Counted from the first letter of the stretch, positions 40,301 to 48,601 are shown. The stretch: 64,000 nt of DNA from Aurantiochytrium sp. KH105 (GCA_003116975.1 BGKB01000171.1:81272-145271), one strand, 5' to 3'. Notes: generated by a model not told the origin, from the sequence alone. Translations and numbers: made by a program.

Positions 40301-43300
40301 AACAGGATGCTGCTCCGCCTCGGATGAGAGAATGTCACCAATCAGGTGAGGCTGCATTTCCAGACGGTTGCTCAGAAGTTTGGCACAGTCCCGGCTCAGG
40401 TTTTGAGATGATCCGAAGAACACGAAAGACCGAAGAAGAGACATGATTTGCTCGTTTTCAAGATGCCTCGTTCCAATCGCTTTCATTGTAAACTTGAAAA
40501 CTTCCCCCGCACAAAGGCGAAGACGTGCTATCGCAAGCGCGCTAACAGAGCTAGGATCGTCTTCGTCATTGTCGATATTGCCATCATTGGCGCGCCAGAT
40601 GACTCTCATCTCTGCAAGCGGATCGTTGCTACCAAAGGCCGCAGCATTTTCTACGTGAGCCCGAAGGTTCCTTGATGCAGCTGTGTAGAGATTTTGCAAG
40701 CAGCGCAAGGAACTCGCAGCTTCGCTAAATGTGCGAATGTCGCCCTTCGAGGGCGTTCCCACGAGCTCCCAGCGCCTCGCGTTTGATTCCAGAAATGACT
40801 TCAACGATCTTTTGCGCTCCTGGAACAGTCGTCCAACCTTTTCACGTAGCTCCCGTGCACGTTGAAATGTAGCTGTCGTGGGTGCGGATCGCGCCTCGGA
40901 TACGAGCGAGGTACCTTTGAGATGCACGTCCATGACTTGGCAAGGACCACGTACGTGAATGACCAAAAGCAAAAACCGGGTTCGTATCGGGGTTTCGCAA
41001 TGAAAGTTCAAAAAATTCGCCTGACCTCCGCCCTCCATGTTGTGTTTTTCGCACAATAGACGCCCGAAAGTCGTGAGACCTGGGGCAGTATCGACATTAG
41101 ATTTGCAGGCTTTTGGGGCGAGCTCCGCAGACGAAAAGCAATACAGTGATGCGCGAGATTCACATATCGCCGATTTACGGAATCTTCTCGGATCAGGAGC
41201 CTCGAAGAATTTAAAAGAACATGTCAGTGCGATGATCAGTGGGGGTTCCTCCATGGTGCCATTCGTGGCCTCAAAGGCAAATTGTAAAGTTTGGCTTCGA
41301 GCCGAACCCTTGGGCTTGAGCGGAAGGTTGCAATGGAGCTTAATCTGAGCGCCCCGATCGGGAGATAGCTCTTTTGAGCACGGATTGCGAAAGACAAGAC
41401 TCGCCGCGGCAGTTGTCAAAGACTCTTTTTCGCATGGTTCCGCGTTATTATCGCACCGTGGGACAGGCAGCAAGCCCTGACCTTCCAAGCCTAAAGCTCG
41501 GCGGAGCGAGTCCCACACTTGATTAGCCTCTGCGTTCATGATGCTATGCAAGTTCATCGTATCATCATTGCCAAGGGTATTGGCAAGGGAATAGCTGATT
41601 TCAACAGCATACTCGGCCGGTTCCGAGAAGATGTGGCGCCAGCTTACGTTCTGACTGCTCAAAACCCTTCGTTGCGCCGTAAAGGGGTCAACAGCTGTTT
41701 TCTTCGGCCAGAGTAGGGGTAGTGGCGTCCATCCAGGAAAATCGTCCGCTAGCTCATACACTCGCCTGGAGAACAACTCGTGAGATCCGCTGTCCTTGCT
41801 GAAAAAGTGGGAGCAAAGCATCTTGTGGTAGGCGTTGGGATCTTCGTTCCGAACTTTGACGAGTTCTTCCCCAAGGTTGCACAAGACACCAACGTAAAGA
41901 TGCCAGTCAGACTCAGGCACATACCTCTCCGAACGATGAACGAAGTGATCGAAAAACATGTGAAGCGAATGAGCGGAAACATCATTCACCTGATGGATCT
42001 TTTCGAGTGCCGCAAGCACGCTCTCTGACCTGAGCTTTGGAGGAGGAAAAGGAACACCCATTTCCGAAGATTGTCTCTTCCAAAGCTCGCCTGCCAGAAT
42101 CGACCCCACGCAGGACGACACAAGGATCTTGCGTGGGAGCAAGTTCACTCGTTCCGCATTATCCGCTCGATCTTTGATGAGAAAAAGGTCCTCCTGTGGA
42201 AATAATGGCTGGCAAAATTCGGCCTCGGTGTCGTCCAACGCACGCTGAGGATCGATCCAGTCGATCATATCCACGCCAGGACGCGTGTCGTAATACTGCG
42301 CTTCGTGCTCTGCGGTACGCGGCCAGCCGTTCGGCGTGACACGGACGAGGGTACATATGCCACTCACATCGCACAGGTCTCCTTTGCCAGCGGACTCGAT
42401 GTAGATGTCGACAGTTCGAACCTCATTATTCCAAACCTTTGCACACCACGAGCCGTTGTAGGGGCTCTCTGTGTCTTCAGCAGTCGCGGGCTCACCCTCT
42501 TCCTTGGCCATCTCAGTACTCTCGCTCACAAGTTGTTTCGTAGGGGGACCATGAAGTTGTTCTTTTGACCAAAGTTGCGTCTGCGCGCGACGGTGAAAAT
42601 GAGGAGCGACGAGGGTATCCTCACCCGGTTTGGCAGCGACGCAGACCTCCTTCACGCATGTTTGCACAAGTTGGCCTTGTTCGTTTCGCAGCTTGAGTGT
42701 GATACGGTATGTGACGCTGCGCAGGCGATGTGAAGCGTAAAATGTGGCAAGTCGTGCCGGCAGAGAGGCGTGGAGCTCCACGTAGATTTCCCGGAGACAA
42801 ACAACTCCAGTGAATTCAAGCGATAGAGCGCTCGATGGAGTCTTTGTTTGGTCCATCGTGAAGAATCCGGACACAAAGTTGTCGCATGCCACCTCCGTAC
42901 TGATCATCGATGGTGGCGCTTCGAGGCGGAAGGAAAAGCCTCTCGATTGACCAAACGAGCGAGGGTCGAAGGGAAGGTCGGGCAGAACAGAGACTTTGAG
43001 CGGCGTTGTGCGTGCAGGTAGTGGCTCCAGGGTATAACGGGTGTCCGAGCGAACGATGAAAGACAAAGGATGCTCGCGAGCCAGAGGGACTATCGTCAAA
43101 GAAGCTTTCTCAGGACTCCGTGAAGGTGATGTCCCTGGATGGCCGTGGACGTCATGTGCCTGCTGGCAGAATCGCTCCAGATGCTGCAAAGATTCGCGAA
43201 AGAAAGCCCAGCTTGTGCCGCTGTCATCCAGAACGACGATAAGGGAATCTGAAGTCACAATACGCATGTTGGCCCCTTCAACGTGAGGCCTTGGAACAAT

Positions 43301-45832
43301 TACGCTCTTGCGCGGTGCACAATTGGCTGCGCACAAATCATAGCGGTACAGCGCCATGCCGTTCGCTTTAGGCGCATGAACCAAGACCCAGAGTGCGTGC
43401 AGAGTCACATCGTGCGAAGACACGTCACAATGCACGGCAAGTACATTGTCTGGCGTCGAGAGGATTCGTTTTCTCCACAAAGGTTTCATTGCACGTACGG
43501 GTTGAGATTGGGCTTGGCCATTCTCTGATGTTCCCTTCGCTTTGGTGAGTACAACTGCATACTCTGTACTACTTTCCCACTGAAAAGTATACGCGGAAAG
43601 TATGCACGCTCTCTTGGTAAGGCTGACGGCATAGACAATCGTACTCGAGACAATCTCCGCGATCATGCCGCACTCTCCAGCGATGGCACTTTTGATCCTG
43701 AAAGCGTCACTCACGAGTGTGGAGTCCAAGAATCGCTCATGGGCTGGCCGTAACTTTTCACAAGTAACGTCCTGATCCATTTGCTGCCACGGTAAAGGCA
43801 AAAGAGAAGCACGAACGCCTGGTGCCGCATTCATATCATACGAACGAATGCGCCGAAAGAACCGAAACTCCGCTCTTTGAGTGCTTGTTAGTGTGGTAAA
43901 GCCAATGTCGACGACCTCTCCGGGATCATCAAGTAAGCCATCAGCAACGCACGCGAGGCCAATAATGTTCGCCCTGAGCTCGTAGCGACCGTTGGTGTCC
44001 ACGTGAAGATAAGCGGACCCAAATGATTGGCTTGATGGAGCATAGGTGCGCAAAAATGCACAAGGAGCCCTTGGCTGAGGTCGTTGTTGCGACTCTTCAG
44101 ACCATTCACAATACACGGAGGCAGCGCACGCGGCATTTCGAGCCAAACAAGATGGAACAACAGATTTAATGCAGCTGAAGAGAGACCTTTTCGGCGGCGG
44201 CTTTGTGCTTTGAGCACATGAATCATGCTGCGGGAGCAAGCTCGACCCAAACATTGCTGAGGAAAAGCATTCATTCATGTTGCGAATGACCTGCGTTCGT
44301 TCATCTTTGCTGGAACGTGAATTCCCTTTTCTTGTTGATCGATAATTCCCGCCAGTGACACACGGCCCTCCAGGCGTCTTCTGCGTTCTAGTTTCGAGAA
44401 AGGTACCGTGTCGTGCAGCATTTCGAGGACCAATGGAGTGTAGCAGTTTTGTTGTACGGTCCGCACTTTCCCATAGACTTACTTCCCGAAAAATTTCATT
44501 TCGAAGCAAGATGTCTTTATCGTTGGGCAGGATGATGCCCATATTAGGCGCCGGCGCAGGTAGCGGTTCCGCGTTGTTGCACTTCTCTGCACCTGGATGG
44601 CAAAGGGCCGCGCGAACACGAACGTATTCCGCAATGATAGCGACAGACACCAATGCCGGCGCGTTCAGAAGATCCGTTGCCGCGAAGCAGGCAGCTAGCT
44701 CGACCTTGCCTCCGTGAGACATGAGTCCATTGAATGACAACGGGGCCTGCTTCCAGCCTGCAGGCGAAGGCAATGAATTGCTCTGAACCATCTGACGTAG
44801 CTGTTCAAGTTCCGTCCGCATCTCATCTAGATGCGGGGTCGGGATATCAACATCAAGGAAGATTTTAGCAAAGACTTCCTCTTCGCTCCTGGGATTTTTG
44901 GTAAATGTGTCTTTCGGAGTCTTTTTCTTGTTTTCCGCCTTGCCCGTGTCGACATTTAGCTTTCCCTTTTCCCGTTGGTGCTCCTGCAAGCGTTCCGGGC
45001 CATCCTCGCCTTCCTGCACCTGCCTGGGTGTCAGCTTGACGTCAAGGTCACCTAGCAAGGTCTCATCCTCGAGCTGCAACTCACAGGTTCGCGTCGAGTC
45101 GATGGACCAGGCTCGTACAGCTTCAAGCGGTAGACCATGAGCCTTAGAAAAGGTAGCCCTTAATGTAGCGATTGTCTCTGTCAGACCTAAAGGCACACTG
45201 AAGACGCCAATGGGCGTTTGTACGTGGACCGCCTCTTGGGTGTCCTTGTCATTATTCCTTTCCTCTGCATCAGTCTTGCTCGCACAGGCCTCAGTATCCG
45301 TTTGAGGGGAAGGCGACTCCACTGGCCTCGATTTCTGCACCAGGATCCACTTCGTCAAGCGCATTTCGGGGCTCAAGGGATCGCTGAGAGCTGCAAGGAG
45401 ACGCTCAATGTGCGTCGAGGAGAGCGGGATATGCGCTGGATACGCGAGCCCGCAAAAGGGAAAAGCTCCGGTGTCTTCGTCCATGTGAAGAATGAACTGG
45501 ACGCCATCAGTCGAGACCACCAGGACGGATTCATTCAGAGTAGCAACGCGTGAAGAGGTCCCAGGGAGCGCATGTGTCCAAAGAACGCGGAGCTGTTCAC
45601 TGATGAGGAGGTGCTCGCAGAAAATGATCCACTCGCAGTGCGAAGACGTCTCGGTCACAATAAGTACGAACCGGTTCCCATGGTCGCCTCCGAGCTGACA
45701 GGCATCAACGACTTGACTCAGCAAGTGGTCACGAAGTATCCCAGACTCGTCGTGGATGACGCTCGCGGAGCCGACGTGCCTCGCGTGCTGCGCTGCGTCC
45801 GCACCGCGTTGCGAAGCGAGCGGCGGATCCAT
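31307..45832 (-). CDS. Giant BIRC6-class E2/E3 with UBR box and SPRY-like domain, no BIR seen
   Basis: A single 14.5-kb exon encodes 4,841 residues (human BIRC6: about 4,860). A ubiquitin-like stretch lies near 203-270 (TPIGVFSVPLGLTETI). Beta-rich sequence follows to about 900, perhaps a propeller. A discoidin-like fold is near 2685-2810 (FQFVVDLGTTCHLSEIQLDF). A SPRY-like domain is near 3340-3490 (VCVGIADMEEPIAW, FWWGVRGTYLWHG). A UBR box is near 3742-3812 (YACLTCKLSDGLGCC, CHEGH, FYCDCN). The UBC domain runs from about 4600, with FNPNLYANGKVCLSLLGTW (catalytic C4692) and YFNEPGAEVEWGT. The helical tail LVREHFRLKRNHIQ is that of BIRC6 rather than an ordinary E2. Such enzymes ubiquitinate targets without a separate E3; a UBR box would add N-degron recognition (inference). 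No BIR (C..C...H...C) was found. Confidence 0.88.
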   Translation of the reverse strand: MDPPLASQRGADAAQHARHVGSASVIHDESGILRDHLLSQVVDACQLGGDHGNRFVLIVTETSSHCEWIIFCEHLLISEQLRVLWTHALPGTSSRVATLNESVLVVSTDGVQFILHMDEDTGAFPFCGLAYPAHIPLSSTHIERLLAALSDPLSPEMRLTKWILVQKSRPVESPSPQTDTEACASKTDAEERNNDKDTQEAVHVQTPIGVFSVPLGLTETIATLRATFSKAHGLPLEAVRAWSIDSTRTCELQLEDETLLGDLDVKLTPRQVQEGEDGPERLQEHQREKGKLNVDTGKAENKKKTPKDTFTKNPRSEEEVFAKIFLDVDIPTPHLDEMRTELEQLRQMVQSNSLPSPAGWKQAPLSFNGLMSHGGKVELAACFAATDLLNAPALVSVAIIAEYVRVRAALCHPGAEKCNNAEPLPAPAPNMGIILPNDKDILLRNEIFREVSLWESADRTTKLLHSIGPRNAARHGTFLETRTQKTPGGPCVTGGNYRSTRKGNSRSSKDERTQVIRNMNECFSSAMFGSSLLPQHDSCAQSTKPPPKRSLFSCIKSVVPSCLARNAACAASVYCEWSEESQQRPQPRAPCAFLRTYAPSSQSFGSAYLHVDTNGRYELRANIIGLACVADGLLDDPGEVVDIGFTTLTSTQRAEFRFFRRIRSYDMNAAPGVRASLLPLPWQQMDQDVTCEKLRPAHERFLDSTLVSDAFRIKSAIAGECGMIAEIVSSTIVYAVSLTKRACILSAYTFQWESSTEYAVVLTKAKGTSENGQAQSQPVRAMKPLWRKRILSTPDNVLAVHCDVSSHDVTLHALWVLVHAPKANGMALYRYDLCAANCAPRKSVIVPRPHVEGANMRIVTSDSLIVVLDDSGTSWAFFRESLQHLERFCQQAHDVHGHPGTSPSRSPEKASLTIVPLAREHPLSFIVRSDTRYTLEPLPARTTPLKVSVLPDLPFDPRSFGQSRGFSFRLEAPPSMISTEVACDNFVSGFFTMDQTKTPSSALSLEFTGVVCLREIYVELHASLPARLATFYASHRLRSVTYRITLKLRNEQGQLVQTCVKEVCVAAKPGEDTLVAPHFHRRAQTQLWSKEQLHGPPTKQLVSESTEMAKEEGEPATAEDTESPYNGSWCAKVWNNEVRTVDIYIESAGKGDLCDVSGICTLVRVTPNGWPRTAEHEAQYYDTRPGVDMIDWIDPQRALDDTEAEFCQPLFPQEDLFLIKDRADNAERVNLLPRKILVSSCVGSILAGELWKRQSSEMGVPFPPPKLRSESVLAALEKIHQVNDVSAHSLHMFFDHFVHRSERYVPESDWHLYVGVLCNLGEELVKVRNEDPNAYHKMLCSHFFSKDSGSHELFSRRVYELADDFPGWTPLPLLWPKKTAVDPFTAQRRVLSSQNVSWRHIFSEPAEYAVEISYSLANTLGNDDTMNLHSIMNAEANQVWDSLRRALGLEGQGLLPVPRCDNNAEPCEKESLTTAAASLVFRNPCSKELSPDRGAQIKLHCNLPLKPKGSARSQTLQFAFEATNGTMEEPPLIIALTCSFKFFEAPDPRRFRKSAICESRASLYCFSSAELAPKACKSNVDTAPGLTTFGRLLCEKHNMEGGGQANFLNFHCETPIRTRFLLLVIHVRGPCQVMDVHLKGTSLVSEARSAPTTATFQRARELREKVGRLFQERKRSLKSFLESNARRWELVGTPSKGDIRTFSEAASSLRCLQNLYTAASRNLRAHVENAAAFGSNDPLAEMRVIWRANDGNIDNDEDDPSSVSALAIARLRLCAGEVFKFTMKAIGTRHLENEQIMSLLRSFVFFGSSQNLSRDCAKLLSNRLEMQPHLIGDILSSEAEQHPVGDGNWIKFSSASALFNVIPGDGWTETKFAALISVLLAVELFLKRALPLHAVTSVLRDILESNIGLFLRSRVTRVKSPTKSEGVHHSNFRKITQITLRLFARIHSSQAPSWDSSLWSCREEITRLLKTIILFGKAEFPFRATFEQNDFFILSDMLFGTALSGLPYCSLIADEDVSESLLNMMVAEDGYVPETLTKMAYQAPVSRRVIEAIASPRHARFPISAETLRAIVRYASTSVDDAVCWTLTLSILRRLKTSAVAEIFSLDLRLAIRQHLLVSDTVEDTLKLAFRLREYWLELSGKVGASGNPPFAADGNDPCKHESSADVVQAEKHGETVTVETKRGETADNARDAAQDQDLLSMSAHCDDILLDVLQAGERAPPELLFFFVTQLQIHFQRISFAKMEVSSPLRLGLVSFFNHSLWRILSTRKDARREAERKAEAAMLAAKKTRGCNDLRQAKARILVDTKAMKDSVASSSKGPKAANLPDVLATPQSQISGGKEAFGEGAAVSPSFLTPPGGSNIIPGLAASSGKKSKDTEASSEFGHESTFSLFEDESSSDCRRTENRLAEHNVPAVVEEDLVSILSTISQMRDVRDLIRTDNVVRILCECLSLDNPAKKDQEWLYFNELAASLNIDECMVGDETRKHEAVLVANARHASSASLRAFLMRLGECDPATVAQTCVEALSTQGVYQKEYVADALLYIVKSFPEACAHLSCSRAVNILSHLVASGHMSVKRSVSPAATDAASCAQTGTERTTTAHKEVEEFVAETLQTRLGLRVSGLEAQDIWKCHSVPDPIAPAWLKGTLVAPYTRPQTLSWSDYRNFVTSMNRHLQTDPKEDKLERGVKVHFPEGLTGFRNFQFVVDLGTTCHLSEIQLDFIDSSTISPPSEVRVYVGATETPSQEVAAQRATPICGARSFRFRFSKQSPAVGRYVRLVWPEPNGVNTPSCPNELRNYLIKMLRFVGKRHSEVLAEGSSQTSKRVRLSSSEARLVAEALIEVNACSSSFLSPLQGAQIRQDLLRWTCILSLPSSFAKLAGLVKFPAAEVRGNVEHVRELISQIVLQLGLLDGRISSDVELPVRVRDALPQRLNALPNVSEGARRMSACAWGLRALLRSATMGQVFDVVDLALEDICLFGEETGTRSALAGVEILEVAAESLFLCTKRESRPSSVCEENRAIRLAFCLAENLQRIWLHPDFVASQDLMSNNPLPGGCFDESRVYGSLILSSFARRIGIAIVQTLTQLAGAFPQIVGAVGEKILALSRADTGDFMSKGTMWPSVHAQHLANETQNAIVAPSTRPSLELCVVLHCAAGRVSEPQCLEFAHNAFDAVTTGASDRRRGLQILSLLSENGPLAVRTWIGERVVDLAEIASLGKLDEDATELTARTLGSVLRRDPESNPFLSTFSSWMKQKLENCETTHCQGDDSLAEKDDDTRARVISLLLKTVQWTKHAPICAWPGHAVGSTELIQVARLKDSRWATAKDLAEPPSRILQTFCWTRRESASPISEEGPCGELVPRNLHGKWNTSSEVEPMQGNNVYEFDVAPEIDEDDKREVCVGIADMEEPIAWTGTSIFWWGVRGTYLWHGADITKERFSFEKRVSFRLDLAKGCLLIAADGDWGNAHVFENIPCDRKYIATVGLEPLRSKKGLRGELQGFHPGQRMIKYQAVERLPLRILMLWEWHVSRLEALELASKTHDNGDVGGDDDEGEEEEGCPAAQQTSRDDSENGWMCDRQNDKERTALANYRVGAVRKKIQELKDGARSLVSEPPRTFVESLQLGHTMQNGRQTLNFPVSPHDNIWRSHSPWSGDANDYAWALRPFPVISLRNNAGPTLVRASLALALGDCASLTAPMTQISRWQIMLARLKKFSATSETEKPDFSRRELRFQPCSIAHTGKRYITQTRYACLTCKLSDGLGCCVACAAVCHEGHTLEEITSQFGFYCDCNIETSLCKCLHDSSYALTATASANCGSMQDISVSWQPAANDVVKEDVALLCSTLSSVAGTFKYVLSRDSALLGLLVRALENKLLSDFSSSLWEHALRRLKPQDTSDSFSENDAVSTINGFFISGSSSDANGTFSKPRKRRRVCMEGTPLETRDPFYERGHLFRDGDDWMRWLMFFRVASKAIFPELMGHETVLEIFSSLLWSRFAKSDPGFWAVALCRQDPCKFFVEILLQLTKFDIADLIEHGMVDLVLLRNGDLSGEPAGFPSALEARQAQYDRRYLAIRGIFATTVAGSGQNSEATLGNAGSEGAAATLAKPTNFFFGDLVESKSLNPQSDSWRLAIVCRPCQNGSLILNYGNGIFDYEAPLDMIRDLLPAGEGSDERDGSATLRTEKVIDTTEVKRSTRSRSCRSSSTAGEKVSLWKPGYGSGFNRDTDLDSHAHEEALQNRRAAQAQVLCIVQELMESAHGHDGVLFAAEVRNSFFPLVAHENLFGNTLKSLMDNAELVLILLRICKNILTRAEFESLRHFEVKGRWSVAKLVQSLADDLLEELEDAICTECDEDGGLLSLAAESTGCEVPDIALLESLVKVLKESRMALTACAAAEACSAETCSSNKDAGNYRPDEVSKPSTLTLASEYEKTLGALIFGSAHYSRDSTSEGSKEVQSQGTKTESFSESLANAAPSAEDAPAKASGATASVKSKISEEENSLSSDATGQAVTQGEESVATPSEEGCTGATLSSTSHTHESKAGSFALMSKAQASGEEGSDALKESQIIGSEGTSKSKTVKASVSTVHSLRAAHYFADKKGSESGGRTARMRAMRLNREVRSLRKSLPVHWGSSIAVRIDEQQPFFMQAIILAPGGTPYDSGCFLFDIYVPPDYPSKPPKVQSMTTGNGLVRFNPNLYANGKVCLSLLGTWRGGATTNEMWTKKSTLIQVLVSIQSAILGAEYPYFNEPGAEVEWGTARGRRARRLHTNGGYEKLRESTIRHAIIAQILDPPRFFEDLVREHFRLKRNHIQTTVQGWVAEAEEFGPSAHLTNLRALQKELKFVLDSLASSKKA

Positions 45833-46748
45833 CGTTGTTAGTTAAACCTGTTCCGAGTACGGAAAAGGAACCACGCGACGAACGACGACGGCGGGTGCGC
45901 CGCACGAGACGCCTCCTCGTGCGGCGCCGCCGTGTCGGCACGCGGGCGGGCCTGGCCTGGCCGCGCCCGTAAGCGCTGCTCCGACGCTCCTTTGCTTCGC
46001 GAGGGCTGGGCCGCGCTGGGCGCCTCTCCGCGGCGCCAAAAGATCGATTCGCGTTCTGCGCGCTGGGATTGCCCGCGCTGCAGGAGAACGGTCTCGGTAA
46101 CCACCTAGTATACTAGTAATAACAGAAGTATCCTATACGTATACTACTCGTCTCCTGGCAAGAATGGTATGAGCAAAAGGAAAACGAAAATGACAACGAC
46201 GACGACGACGACTCCGACTCCGACTCCGACTCCGACTCGGGCCGGGCCGGTTCGAGCCGGACCTATTGCGACCATCCGCTGCCGGCGAAACACTGTCAGA
46301 TCGACAAGAAAAGAGCTAAATTGGCCCCGGGTCGGAAATTCGGTTCTGCAAGCAGCGCAGTGCAGCATGCGAGTGAGTAGAAAAGCAAAGCACCGGGACC
46401 TGCACAAGCATGACGAGTAGAGCGCGAATTTGTGTCGTACGCATGGAGTCGGGTTTGAGCTTGAGAGAACAAACGCATCTCCGATTGCACATGGTTTCAC
46501 AATTGTCAATCCTTGCAAAAGAAAAAAAGGCCTTCTTCGTGCACGAGTTCGACAAGCGACCTCGTTGACGAAATGCTAAAGTCCGTATGCTTGCCAATGC
46601 GACACCAGCGGAGCGAAAAAGGTCTAGGGCCTAGGCCACACAAAATAACAAATGATGAGATGCTTTTCGCTTTATGTGCCCCAATAAATGGAAAGGACGC
46701 CAGAAGTCGACGTTAGTGTGATGACTTCGAATGTGATCCATCAAAGCT
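45833..46748. other. Intergenic, promoter of the E2 giant and a triplet repeat
   Basis: No gene is seen. A (GAC)n/(GACTCC)n run lies at about 46195-46240. The left 250 bp should contain the promoter of the giant gene; the right part is unremarkable. Confidence 0.5.
46195..46240. repeat. (GAC)n then (GACTCC)n repeat
   Basis: Five to six ACG/GAC triplets pass into four CCGACT hexamers. Confidence 0.9.
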
Positions 46749-47060
46749 CTATTTGTCGTTGTCCTCGTCGACATCGTCATCCTCATCGTCATCATCACCA
46801 CCATCACCGGCAGCTTTGGCGATCGCTTTGACGGAGAGTCCGCCGTTCTTATTACGCTTGTCGCTTCCGGCGGACTTTGTCACGGCAGCAATCTGCGCCC
46901 CAAGTTGCGCCGTGCTGAAGCCAGGCGCTTGGCCACCAGTACCGGCAAGCTTCTTCATGCGCGCGCTGACATCCTTTTTGGCCTGCTCGCGCGCCTCCTC
47001 GTCCTCCTTTTTCCGCTTTTCGATCTCGTCCTGGACGGCCTTGGTCGGGGTGTACGACAT
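46749..47060 (-). CDS. Small charged protein, 103 residues, unknown
   Basis: The ATG at 47060 sits in a favourable context (GAGACCATGTCG) after a purine-rich leader of repeated AGAAG units. Residues 1-38 are a charged helix (AVQDEIEKRKKEDEEAREQ), the middle is Gly/Ala-rich with a short hydrophobic stretch (STAQLGAQIAAV), and the C-terminus is an Asp/Glu run (DDDDEDDDVDEDNDK). Composition resembles histone chaperones or small nuclear or ribosome-associated factors, but no family is recognised. The start context and frame quality support a real gene. Confidence 0.6.
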   Translation of the reverse strand: MSYTPTKAVQDEIEKRKKEDEEAREQAKKDVSARMKKLAGTGGQAPGFSTAQLGAQIAAVTKSAGSDKRNKNGGLSVKAIAKAAGDGGDDDDEDDDVDEDNDK

Positions 47061-47692
47061 GGTCTCGTCTCTTCTCTTCTCTTCTCTTCTCCTGAAAACG
47101 AGCGCTGCGCGCTGGCTGAGACGTCCGCAAGAGGCGTTCGTGCGCAGTCAGCGCTCGCCGAGTGCCGTGGGCGCGCGAGGTACCTCCGGACTAATTCGTG
47201 CTCTGTGCCATGCTTGCTTGCTTGCTGTCGTGCTTGCTTGCGTGCTGGCTCGCTGGGCACGTGCCGTACTACGCCCTATCAAAAAGAGCCCTGTAGTGGT
47301 GGCTGTGGCTGGTAAGAAAGATGCAAAAGGCCGCTGGCATTAACGAGCCAGTCGTCTCCTTTGTCCTTGGTTTACTTGGAAGAGTTTTGTGGACGATGAG
47401 AGAGGACGGGCGAGAGAACGCTGCGAGTATGCACATAGATCATGCTGTCAGTCAAGAAAGACTACCTACCTGCTGCATTTCCTCAAACATTCAACACAAG
47501 TATTTCACGCTTTTGAGATCTGCCAAAGTCTCCGTCTTTGCCCTTTGCATGAACAATTGACGAAGCAGCAGCAGCGATCTGAGAGAGGAATGTATTCTGG
47601 TGGTGACGATTCTAAAAGGTAGGAAAACCCGGAAGCTCACCTCACGCGATTGAAACCGACTGACTGATGGATAGTATTCTGAAACAATTATT
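47061..47692. other. Intergenic with (CTTCT)n leader and short CTTG runs
   Basis: (CTCTT)n at 47066-47091 is the purine-rich 5' leader of the gene to the left when read on its strand. CTTGCTTGCTTG-type runs lie at 47213-47240. The remainder is featureless. Confidence 0.5.
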
Positions 47693-48346
47693 CTATAGCA
47701 TAAAGTTGGGAACGCCGTAGCAGTGACGCATGACGTCGCGTGTCAAGAGACCATCAAACCCGTGGCCGTCCGTGCGATCCCGCCAACGGCCGCTTTCTGC
47801 GTCGAGAAAGTAGGTGCGACCGCCGCTTTCCGGCGACACAAAGATGAGCTCATTCTTGTCAAAATCGATCTGAACAAGGAAACGGTTGTCCGTGTCGGCA
47901 AGGTGCACTTCGATCTCCCAATCTGAAGGTGAGTTGAGCTGAAGCGAGGGATTGTCGGCCTGCAGTTCTGAAAAGCCGCGGCGGACCTTTTCCAGCGCGT
48001 CCTTTGCACCTGCGCGAAAGTCTTCGCCCAACACCGCAGACCGATCAGCAACCTTTTTCTCAGTCATGGACGCACTTGCGAGCGACTTGCCGCCCCATCC
48101 ATATCCAGGCTGCATCGTGGAGGTCGCAGCTTTGAGAAAATCCGGTCGCGGCGGGCCTGACGGCCCCTTTTTCGCTGGAGTTTGAGGTTGACCTTTGGCT
48201 TTTTCAAAGGCTGCGCGGCGCTTCGATCCTGACGCGTCTGCTAGCGTCCTCCGCGTCACGCCATTCTTTCCGCGCAGCAGCATCTCGGCAACAGCTGGGC
48301 TTCTGCGCGGGCTTCGCGTCGCGCCCATCTTCAATGTCGTCAACAT
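47693..48346 (-). CDS. Frataxin-like protein with mitochondrial-type N-terminus
   Basis: The gene encodes 217 residues from the ATG at 48346; the frame continues upstream only to a TTG. The N-terminus (MLTTLKMGATRSPRRSPA) is basic with no acidic residue for about 20 positions, like a mitochondrial presequence. The C-terminal about 100 residues follow the frataxin order: a helix (KDALEKVRRGFSELQ), strands with VHLADTDNRFLVQIDF, then NELIFVSPESGGRTYFLD, GRWRDRTDG and FDGLLTRDVM. These parallel the frataxin IWLSSP.SGP..Y, W....DG and LL..E blocks. Frataxin regulates iron-sulphur cluster assembly. The acidic first helix of classical frataxins is weak here, and the linker between presequence and domain is long, so a diverged relative is possible. 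Confidence 0.5.
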   Translation of the reverse strand: MLTTLKMGATRSPRRSPAVAEMLLRGKNGVTRRTLADASGSKRRAAFEKAKGQPQTPAKKGPSGPPRPDFLKAATSTMQPGYGWGGKSLASASMTEKKVADRSAVLGEDFRAGAKDALEKVRRGFSELQADNPSLQLNSPSDWEIEVHLADTDNRFLVQIDFDKNELIFVSPESGGRTYFLDAESGRWRDRTDGHGFDGLLTRDVMRHCYGVPNFML

Positions 48347-48546
48347 TTTTCGCGGTGTTTTGTCTTTTGCTACGAGTCCTTGCCCGAACCGTCCACGAGG
48401 CTCTGATTTCCGTCGTGTCTCGGACCCACTCGGTTTCCTTCCCCTGCTTTCTCGTCCGCGTCCCTCGTGCGTGAGAGTCTGTCTATCTGTCTTTGTCTTG
48501 TTGGCTGTGCCACAGCGCTCCGCCTCGGCCACTGGCACCAAAGAGC

Positions 48547-48588
48547 TTTCACAGTCAATGATTTTTCTTTCACAGTCAATGATTTTTC
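48547..48588. repeat. Perfect 21-bp tandem duplication
   Basis: Two back-to-back copies of a unit containing TTTCACAGTCAATGATTTTT, about 200 bp upstream of the frataxin-like ATG. Confidence 0.95.
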
Positions 48589-48601
48589 TTCAAGTCTACC
48601 T

